DNA from: Meandrina meandrites
Lineage: Eukaryota > Cnidaria > Anthozoa > Scleractinia > Meandrinidae
DNA length: 64,000 nucleotides
Assembly (NCBI GenBank): GCA_963693305.1
Contig: OY855912.1
Location: forward strand, 7,971,001 to 8,035,000
Direction: 5' to 3'
In this document: piece after piece, positions 22,823 through 32,553 of the stretch
Position numbering within the stretch: position 1 is the stretch's first letter
Layout of the letters: the number at the start of each line of letters is the position of its first letter
Notes under the pieces: model-generated
Databases searched by the model: none
The model's input: only the letters and a program-made list of their open reading frames with translations
Told to the model about the DNA's origin: nothing
Translations under genes and position numbers: made by a program

Positions 22823-22925
22823 GTGGCTACGTAGCTGCGTAGCTGCGTAGCCACTATTTTAGAGGTTTAGCCGCGTAGCCAGTATTTTAGAGGTCTGCGT
22901 AGCTGCGTAGCCGCGTAGCCACTAT
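22823..22925 (-). repeat. Right subterminal RGCTACGY array
   Basis: Units such as GTAGCTGCGTAGCC and GCCGCGTAGCC are interspersed with three copies of ACTATTTTAGAGGT or close variants. In reverse complement they match the unit of the left array at 17395-17965. Confidence 0.8.
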
Positions 22926-23064
22926 TTTAGAGGTATAGCTTTGGAGTGGCAGGGTATTCTGCAGTTAGAATTTGAAAGGAATTAAATATTTCTTTCAAAT
23001 ATTTTTCTCCGCCTTAACAGGAGGAGTGGCGTGACATGCTCCAAGAATCTGGGCTCTATCTTGT

Positions 23065-23110
23065 GTTCACGTGAACGCAACGTGCTATTTCCCGAGTAAA
23101 TTTTTGGCGC
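23065..23110 (+). promoter_or_regulatory. SHMT proximal promoter: palindromic E-box and E2F-like site
   Basis: GTTCACGTGAAC (23065-23076) is a 12-base palindrome around CACGTG, the Myc/Max/USF core. TTTGGCGC at 23103-23110 fits the E2F consensus. No TATA box is obvious. These sites sit about 100-150 bases upstream of the 5' UTR exon end at 23213. Confidence 0.45.
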
Positions 23111-23212
23111 GTTCGCTCGCTTCGACTGTCATAAATATTCGGCAAGCGTTGGAGGGTCATTGCATTTCACGGGAATTTTCGATCAAGTGGTACCTTCCTT
23201 GTGGATTTTTCA

Positions 23213-23384
23213 AGTAAGTACCTATCTCGAAAATTTAAGCAACCACATCTTGATTATTTCTCTTACAACAGAGTTTTTTGCATCTTTTGAATGAATATAG
23301 GCTTAATTTTTACAACTTAAATTTCCACAAGCAAAGGATATTATGCACTAATTTTAAATTTTGACCACGTTCAATTTTCTTCAG
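23213..23384 (+). other. 5' UTR intron of SHMT
   Basis: Donor TTTTTCAA|GTAAGTA after 23213 and acceptor TTTTCTTCAG| ending at 23384 define a 5' UTR intron. The initiator ATG follows 18 bases into the next exon, at 23403. Confidence 0.55.
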
Positions 23385-23402
23385 GTCGATCATATTTAAG
23401 TC

Positions 23403-26400
23403 ATGGCTGTGAATGGTGATTGTGGAGATGGATTTCAATTCCTTCGTGAATCCTTAGAGGCAAACGATCCCGAAATCTACGAAATTTTGAAGAAGGAGAA
23501 GCAGCGACAAGTTCGAGGACTCGAACTCATCGCTTCGGAAAATTTCACCAGCACAGCTGTTATGGAGGCCCTGGGCTCGTGCATGACCAACAAATACTCC
23601 GAGGGACAAGTAGGGCAGAGATATTATGGAGGAAATCAGTTTGTCGATGAAATGGAAGGCTTGTGCAAGAAGCGAGCTCTCGAAGTTTTCCGGTGAGTAC
23701 ACGTGTTGTGTTTGATCACGTGTTCTATCTCCGTTTTCGTCAAAAAATTTTGCATACTTCGATCACAAACATCAGTTTTACAGTGTTGATGCTTGAAAAT
23801 AGTACCTTGATGAAAGAATTTCGATCTGAATCGCTGCAATGGTCCCGTATGATGTGACTAGAAATTATGCAATACCCGGTATCTTGTGATCTCAACTTTG
23901 ACGAGGTGTAAGAGGTCATGTTATTGCTGTGACAGACAAGATGCTTTTAAAATCGAACAAAAATTTTTAAAAGTTGCAGATCGACAGACAAATTAGATGC
24001 AAATGAATAATATATGTACCACAGAGGGAACTTTTGACATGACTGAAACAGATTGCAGTTCATATGCATTTAATTTGCTTAAAAGCATGGTCTGCAAATT
24101 TTATGATCATAAAACTTTTTCACATCCTCAAGACTCAGGGGCAGTTAGCAAATCAAAGATCTCTTCAAGATTCGACTATTTCGCATGGAGTATGCGTTGG
24201 GGAAATGCTAGTATCGAAAGCGATTTGCGATGCATTAACCCATTGACTCACAGTCCAGAAGGCTTTTATTAGCGCGCACCCAACCCCCCCTCCCCCCCCC
24301 CAAAAAAAAAAATTCCTGGCTCTTTTACAGCATTTAACACAAACGTGCGAGTGGGAAAAATATACCATATGCGTACTAAATTCAGACAAATAATTCCTTT
24401 CTGAAGTAAATGTTTATTAAAACTAGACACGCTGAAAGGCCAATTCATGAATTGAATTGTTAATTATCAACCTTGATAAATTGATCTGAAACCAGACTTG
24501 AAGACGGTGAAAAAATTTCTTCACCTCCGCGCGTCATTTTAACAACTCGCAAAAACACGAACTCTTTCTACAAAATATAACACTAGTTCAAAACACTCTG
24601 GTGAAAGGTAGGTTTTCATTCTGTACAACTGTTACTGACATTTATTTAACCACCAGTAGTATTATCTTGGTACAGCGATAATTGGGGATAATAATTTGCA
24701 AATCATGGTGCCGTGAGATAGCGGAAAACTACTGAATTCCTTCCACAAAATTAACACTCAGATTGCTTTTTATGCTATCCATCACTATAACTATTAACAA
24801 AAAAATACTTGTTTGCATTTTCCGAAGTACTGTAGTAAATCTTTGCCTGTAAAAGGTCGTAAACTGAACACAATTATCAAATAAATTACAACGCGATGGT
24901 AAGTCGGCCGCACGCTGCATATCAGATGTCACCATGTTCTTTTGAAATCAATACGCTTCTAGAAGCCTAAAATTCCAAACGTAAACTGGGCAAATGAAAG
25001 AAACTTGAAGAAAGTTCTGTTTTAGATTAATTCTCATTTCAAGATGTAGCTACTAATGTATCAAAGCTTCAAAATTCTGCATATTTTTGAAGCCGTGAGA
25101 TCCTGCATTATTCACGCTAAAGCGTAAGTTTAATTTTAGCCCGACGGCTTTTTGCAGTCAATTTTTCACTAAGTGGCTTTACCAATCCTTCTAAAAATTC
25201 CATTTAAGTTCAAAGCAATATTGTACATTACCATTTTCCTGTGTGAAGTCTTGAGAAGCTGCAGTGATCAAGTCCGTGAATTGTGGTCAAAACAAAAGAT
25301 TGCGTGACGAGCTAAAAATACTTCTTTCAATGAAGACGACAAACAACAGACTTATAACAATAGAAAATAACATTGGCCAATATCCTATGACAATGAAGAT
25401 TCGCAGCAGCTTGTAAGCATGTAAAACTAAGCGATTCAATCAATGAATAGCACAGATCTTTGAAAAATACCTACCTTTAGTTTGCAAAAGGCTAGACAGG
25501 CTAAATGACGAGCGACGCGTGAAAATAACACTTCGGATCGAGAAGTGCTGACGCATTCCTATCCAATGACGTTTTTATCGCCCACAGCGAAAAGTATTCC
25601 CTTGACAAATTAAAACAGTCCCTTGAGAGTATACAAAAATGTGCGTCAGAGAGTGCCCCGATCATCCCAATTCTTACCATTTTCCTTGGTAACCAAGCAA
25701 AATAGTAAAAAAAAAAAAATGAAATCTGGCAAAAATCAGAGCAGTGAAAGTTCTCAAGATGGGCTGAACAAGCACTGCGCCTACTGGGAACTGTGTCTCT
25801 CTTGACCGTTTCCAAACAGCTCTGTGAATTGTTGGCACCTGATTGAGCAGGAGAAATCCTTTGCATCATTTTACCCAATTGGTGAATGGTAGCTTTAGAT
25901 TCACTTTCATGTGCTCTTAGCCAGCAGTTGCATCGGCCACACTTTGATGGAGAGCCCAAAAAACTGGGAAATTATTTTGGTTGGCAGAAATAAAGGAGTT
26001 TTGTTTGAACCAATCAGGGTATTTTAAATAGTGGCTTGTTTACCTGCATTGGCAGCCATTCTGCATAGTTGTCTGGCACACACCAAATGCACACAGTGTG
26101 AGAAAGTCCGAGTTGGCTAAAAGAAAAAACATTAAAAAAATATTCAAATTGGCATTGATGTGAGCTTGTAGCTTTCCAACTTTTGAGCTTTGATTTTGGG
26201 TTCAAAGCATTGAAAGTAATAATAATGATAGAGGTTTCATTCACAATACTTCCATACTAGTAGTAAACACAGGTTAGAAAGTGCGGGCCTTGATGCACTA
26301 AAACAGTGTTGATAAATTAGTGATAAATCACTGGACAAAAGACAATTATTCTGAGTAATGTGTCATGCTTAATGCATGATTTCATCGTTTCCTATTATCG

Positions 26401-29400
26401 TGAATGTTTTTGTCGGTTCCTATTGCCCCGAACCAATGAGAGTTGTCTTTTGTTTGACAGTTTTGCAAAGTGTAGTCAAGTACGCAGTGTGAATTGTGAT
26501 GTGATTTTCCTCGGTCAGTAAACTCGCTATGTTGTCAGTGTTGTAAGGAATTTCTTGAGAATAACTGATGTTGGAATCATTTGCCAGGCCGTGGCTTATC
26601 TGTGATACAATCACAGCAAATCTTCTCAAAAGCAACACCTATAAAACAATGTCTCCAAAACGTAATGTTTGCAATCTTTCATGTGACAGAAGCCTCGATC
26701 TTATGTGACAAATTGTTGAGATTGACTCATTTTTCCCATTCTTATTGTTCTTGGAGAACAGATTTTTCTCTTCTGGTGTTACAACAAGCTGTCGTGATTG
26801 ACACATTTTTCGCATTCCGATCATTCTTGGTGGAAAAACAAAATTTTCAACTTCTGCTTTAAGCTTGCCTCTAAATTAAGGTGGCTCCATATTTATTCCG
26901 GGCGCACTTGTCCATGACAAACTTTGCGTTATAACTTTTAAGGCTTTGACGCGATGGCGGTGAAACTGTGGGAAAATGTTCACCTATCATTCGGTAATAG
27001 TAATATGAAATTCGATTTAACTGGATAAAAATATTTTTGATATTACTGGCAATTAATTAGACCCCACTTTTTATAAAAAATCGAGTCTAGAAAAAAATTT
27101 TGCTGTTAGATTTTGGCTAAACTTCTGAAATCAGCTTATATTGACTAAATACATATTATAGTCAAGTTTTAGAAAAATCGTCGGAACAGAATCGCTGAAA
27201 TATTAAGGTCACCTAAATTCGACACTTAAATTCTATTGAAATGTTCTTTTCTTGGCGCCTGTTGTGAAAACAAGCTACGAACCCAAATTTCTGCAAGAAG
27301 CATCCCCAATGCTTGCTAAATCAATGTGCCTCGCCGATTTGCGATCGTGACAACCGTTAAAAAGTATTTGCTTTCCCAGTAAACATTACAAAATGATCGA
27401 AAACCTTCTCAAACCAACAGAGTTACATTTGTCAAAAATTTTTCAAAGTTACACCGCAGTTTTGTGTCAAACTCCTTCCAAACAAACTTCAGGATACTGC
27501 AATGTTCTTGCATCGATTTTTGCTGCTGTACGATGCTGTAAATTGGAGAATTTATGTTGGGATTTCAAGCGGCTCCGCGACTGATCTCTGGCCAAGCGGA
27601 CGAGCAGTTTTGTTTATGTAGTTCTGAATACGAAATGAGCACGTGCGTTATTTATTGCACGAACTCGCACCTTTTCAGGGGGGGGCGTGATATGCGCGCC
27701 GACTCGACGAGCCCGGGAGGTGAGGGAAGGCCTGAATTTTTTCGTGTGATTCTAAGTCATGATCATTCAATGTTTGATTTGAGAAATGCCTGTGCGGAAT
27801 AGTGCAGGGAAATAAATTACAATACACCTCATTGTTACTTTCATTGAGCGTACATCCTCCCTCCCCTCCTGAGCGCGCATATCAAATACACCCCCCTTGA
27901 AAAGGTGCGAATTCGTGCAATAAATAACGCACATGCTCATTTCGTATTCAGAACTAATTTTTGTCCAGTTTACTTTGTTTCAAATCCCAACTGGTGAGAC
28001 GTTGACCAGTAGGAATTTTAAACTCGCAGCTTTTGTGGTAGACATCCAGCTAGTGGTATAAAAGTTGTCCAGTACACTGACCACAAAGATATGGCTTCAT
28101 GCTCTCAATGTCAATTACTGAGGGTTTTGTATTTAAAATGATTTATTGGTTTAATTTACACTGTACTTTATTGTTTCAGTCTTGACCCAGAGAAATGGGG
28201 TGTGAATGTACAGGCCTACTCAGGCTCTCCTGCCAACTTTGCAGTTTACACTGGGCTTCTTAATCCACATGATCGTATCATGGGTCTTGATCTCCCAGAT
28301 GGAGGGCACTTGACGCATGGCTTCATGACAGAAAAGAAGCGCATTTCTGCGACATCCATCTACTTTGAATCAATGCCTTACAAGACAAACCCACAGACTG
28401 GCTTAATAGACTATGAAATGCTTGCCCAAACAGCCAGACTGTTCCGCCCTAAGCTGATTGTTGCCGGAATCAGTGCATACCCACGCCATCTGGACTATGC
28501 CAAATTCAGGGCAATATGTGATGAGGTTGGTGCTTATCTCATGGCTGACATGGCACATATCAGTGGTCTAGTTGCTGGCGATGTGGTCCCTGGTCCATTT
28601 GAGCATGCTGATATTGTTACAACAACAACTCACAAGTCCCTCCGCGGGCCACGCTCTGGAGTCATCTTCTATCGCAAAGGCATCAAGGGCTATAAGAAGA
28701 ATGGAGATCCCATCAAGTACGACTACGGAAGCAAAATTGACTTTGCCTTGTTCCCTGGTCTTCAAGGTGGTCCCCATAACAATCAGATCGCGGCACTTTG
28801 CACAGCATTCAAACAGGCTAACACGCCACAGTTCAAGCATTATGCCCAACAGATCCTGGACAACTGCCAAGCATTAGCTAAGGTATTACTGGATCGAGGT
28901 TACACACTGGTGTCTGGTGGATCTGATAATCATCTGGTTTTACTTGATCTGCGACCCTTAGGAATTGGTGGTGCCCTTGCTGAGAAAGTCTTGGAAGAGG
29001 TCTCTATCACTGGTGAGTTAATATTATTATTGGTCAATACCTAAGTTCTCGTTGTGTCAATGGTAAAAAAAACATTGACCAGCAAAATACAATAAATTCT
29101 TACTTATTGCGATGCCCTTGGGCACTTTCCTGAAGAAAAGCAAAATTGATCATTAACAAAGTTACTAAGTTCGATAAAGTAAATAAATAAAATGTCATTA
29201 CAAATGCAAACATGATCCTCTTTTTCCTGGGCTGTCATTTAAGAAGCTAGATCAGGCAATGTTAGGCAATTTCAGCACTGATCAAATGGGAATTGAATTT
29301 ACTAAAATATCATAATAACGGCTTACAGTGCGATGCACCTTACCATAGCCAACCAACAAACTTTTTTACACGTTAGCTAACAGAGGGTGTGAATTTTGTT

Positions 29401-30758
29401 TGACAGGCAAAAGCTACTGTAAATTTACACTACTCTTCTTTCCCTTGGTCGACCTCGGGTTTTAGGGTTTTCCATTTTCTGGATCTATTTGGCATAAGCG
29501 AATAATATAGGAGCGTTGTAATGAAAGATGGTTTGGCATCTGTTTAGAAATTGCTATGCTGTTGCCACTCGGCAATTAGCCATGTTCTAAACGAGCAGGG
29601 GACTGGGTACGAACATATTTTCTCTTCGGTACAAACAATCAATATCAATTGAATTGAAAAATGGGGCATGTCATCTGAAAAAGCATCCAAAAATTAGTAA
29701 ATTCACCAAATTGGACGGTTATTGGTCTAAATCCAAAGGCATGGTACACTTAGTATGGATTGGAGGGACAGGCGTCCTCCAATCCATACTAAGCTCTCTT
29801 ATTTTAAAAGTGTACCATGCCTTTGCGTTTAAACCAATAACCATCAAATTTGGTGATTTTACTAATTTTTTGATGCTCTTTCAGATGACGTGCCCTATTT
29901 TCAATTCAATTGATATTGAACATTCGTACCAAGAAAAAATATGTTTGTACCCAGTCTCCTGCTCGTTTAGAACATGGCCAATAAAAACTTCGCATTCCAT
30001 ATTAATTCTCTATCACAACACAGACTTGTTGGCATTCGGAAAGTAATTTAGATACAAACTTTACTTAGGATTTCTATGCACTGAAGGACTCTGAATGAAT
30101 TTTCTAAAGCCGATATGGGTGGAATGATTTTACCAACAACAACTGGGTTTTCAGATTGTTTTGACAATCCCACTTCAACTATCATGAAAAATTAAAAGCA
30201 AAGACTTATGGGGGGGGGGGGGGGGGCTTACTGAATGGAATATATAAACATGTGGCCTAGCACATTTAAGGTTAATACTGTTAGTGAGGAAGGGGACTAT
30301 TTTGACAATAAATAACAACTGCAATTATTATAGCTGGGGAATTGGCTCCCCAGATAACAGTTGGAAAATTTTAAATCCATGAGCCATTGTGCAAGGATGA
30401 TTAAAATGAATGGTGTGAATGAATAAACAGATAAACATTCCAGGTATGTTATTCCTTTGCAGTGAACAAAAATACATGTCCTGGAGACAAGAGTGCCTTG
30501 CGCCCGGGTGGGCTGCGTATTGGTGCTCCTGCCTTAACGACTCGGAGAATGAAAACAAAGGATTTTGAGCAAGTTGCAGACTTCATTGATCGTGGAATCA
30601 AATTGGGATTGGAAGTGCAGAAAGTCAGTGGGCCAGAGCAAAAGAAATTTGAAGAAGTGTTGTTAGGAGATCAGTTTAAGAGCAAAGTAGAAGCATTGAA
30701 AAATGAAGTGGAGGAGTTTTCTGTCAAGTTCCCCATGCCAGGACATGACAATATTTAA
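23403..30758 (+). CDS. SHMT1-like: Serine hydroxymethyltransferase, cytosolic type, complete, three coding exons
   Basis: A PLP enzyme that interconverts serine plus tetrahydrofolate and glycine plus 5,10-methylene-tetrahydrofolate, feeding one-carbon metabolism. Exons are 23403-23692, 28180-29012 and 30463-30758. Phases 2 and 1 join exactly ([15 protein letters not shown] and [18 protein letters not shown]), giving 472 aa against ~484 for human SHMT1. Landmarks: [38 protein letters not shown], the PLP site [11 protein letters not shown] with the Schiff-base lysine near K249, [16 protein letters not shown], and [10 protein letters not shown]. The protein starts [12 protein letters not shown] with no mitochondrial presequence, so a cytosolic location is inferred. 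Thr is Ser in HKSLRG, a tolerated change. Intron 1 is 4.5 kb and intron 2 contains a 400-bp palindrome. Confidence 0.97.
23693..28179 (+). other. SHMT intron 1
   Basis: GTGAGTAC donor and TTGTTTCAG acceptor. No gene is supported inside. It contains a C/A homopolymer patch at 24283-24311 and the inverted-repeat element at 27619-27956. The minus-strand open frame at 25501-25959 resembles no family. Confidence 0.8.
27619..27956. mobile_element. MITE with ~85-bp inverted termini in SHMT intron 1
   Basis: TAGTTCTGAATACGAAATGA at the left pairs with TCATTTCGTATTCAGAACTA at the right. The pairing continues through GTGCGTTATTTATTGCACGA and CACCTTTTCA. No coding content and no clear target duplication. 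Confidence 0.8.
29579..29978. mobile_element. 400-bp near-perfect palindrome (foldback element) in SHMT intron 2
   Basis: GCCATGTTCTAAACGAGCAG begins the left arm and CTGCTCGTTTAGAACATGGC ends the right arm. The ~195-base arms pair almost throughout and meet at about 29773 with only a few unpaired bases (GGAGGGACAGGCGTCCTCC). No coding capacity. Confidence 0.88.
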
Positions 30759-32470
30759 ATTCCTGGATGTTGCTGAGTCAGCATTAAGTTTAATTTAATG
30801 TATGCTGATTAATATATATATAAAAGCCAACCAATGATAATACATTTTGTACGTTCTGCAAAGGAATTGTGCTGACATTGCATTGTACATGTAGGTTGTG
30901 AAAAACAGTTCAACACAGGCGAAATAATTTATGCATCCATTAAAACGGACTCTGCTGAACCTTAATCGTGTTAAAGAAGATTTACTTTGGTGATGTCTAT
31001 AGAACTTATGCCATATTTCAGTAAAAAAAATTGAGACCACCTTCCATATCACAATTCGTTGCTTACTGCAGTAGCAGGAAGCTAGCATATTGAACAATAG
31101 TGGCTAAGCAAGCCCCAGAATAGAGTGACCCATTTATTTGCATGATGTCAGATGTCAGTAAAAAGGTGCCAGTTCAAAAGAAATGGAAAGGATAGATAAA
31201 ATAATTATAATGGTTACTGTTTGAAATGTTCAAACAGCCTAAAGGAGGATGCATCATTTGGATAAGCATTTCATGTACCAACACTGCTTCTAATGTCCAG
31301 CTTATCCCAGATGCAGGATATCATTTAATTGGGGGTTTCCTTGTATCAAACGAGGTATAATGCAATCCACTAAAAGTCAAAACAGTTTATGCATTCCAGG
31401 GAAGGGTTCAGGGGTGTCCCCCCCCCCCCCCCCCCCCCCCTCCTTAGATGACCGAGTAGCTTACTAATACCGCTGGTATTCTGCAAAAATTTAAAAAACA
31501 TGTGCAACCCTCCTAAGAAAAAACCTGGATGTGCACCCCACCTACGACAGGTGCACACCTGAATCCGCCACTGTATTATTTCTACACAGAAAAGAGAAAT
31601 GATAACGAGTAAGTTAGAAATATTAAGTATGAATCATGTTACAATGGACCAAAGATGCAAAATGACTACTTTCCAGCCACCAGTTGCAAAACAAATAATT
31701 GGACACTTAAAAAAACTTGCCCTCCACCCGTGAGTCAATTTTCGCCTGGAATTGTTTGACTTTGAAGCGGGGGAACTTTCCAACTAGAGTAAAAACCCGC
31801 ACATTTTGAGAAACTGCTGCCCTAAGATTTCCATGTTTACCCCCCTTAATTTAAGAACATGTTTTGGTGGTAAATTTAAAACGGGTTCTTATTTCATATA
31901 AAGTTTGGAATTCAGAAATCAAACAAAAAGGCTCTACTGGGCAAAGAAAATGAGCCGAATCCCTTGTAATGTTATTTCAGTTCATGTAGATACTATACAT
32001 AACTGTGACTGCACAAATACAGCAGTTTCTTGTTTTCAGTGAGTACTGTATAGACCCTCTATAGCAATATCAACTTGAGTTTCATGCTATTTTCACACTT
32101 CATTGGGCTAGAGTATCCAATATGACTGAGTTAGAATGTTCCATTGTAACAGTAAATTTTACATTATTTTTCAAACCATAGTTTAAAATCCCAGTAAACA
32201 GCATTTATATAAGAACCTGTCTAGGCTACCTTGGAAAAATGGTTCTTATATGCGGGTTTTTACTGTACCTGATCATGCGACTTTTAGAGCAAAAAAAAGC
32301 AGAAGCCATCAAACGGAGACTGTCATCACAGTACTTCTGAAACCTCGACCACAAAATACAGCGAAGTTTCAATGCACAAAATCACTTGCTCAACATTGCC
32401 CCGCTTGCTATTATTTTATATTCCATCCTCCAGGGGATGGGGGGAAAGAGGGATCCTGGGAACTAGAGAT

Positions 32471-32553
<83 letters not shown>

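Larger units (their letters stand above)
17354..22967. mobile_element. Two-gene DNA transposon with Merlin-type transposase, about 5.6 kb
   Basis: The ends are inverted repeats: TAACTGCAGAATACCC then GCCAC at 17354, and the reverse complement at 22938-22967 (26 of 30 bases identical), with weaker similarity continuing inward into the arrays. Just inside each end are RGCTACGY minisatellites in opposite orientation, about 550 bp at the left and about 90 bp at the right. The interior carries a minus-strand DUF3987-like NTPase gene and a plus-strand IS1595/Merlin-like transposase gene, divergently arranged around 19.85-20.64 kb. No clear target duplication is visible, so the exact termini are less certain than for the element at 13072. 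Confidence 0.75.

Noticed and set aside
25501..25959. Minus-strand 152-codon frame inside SHMT intron 1
   Set aside because: No family resemblance, contains a low-complexity Phe run, no splice partners. Possibly repeat-derived.
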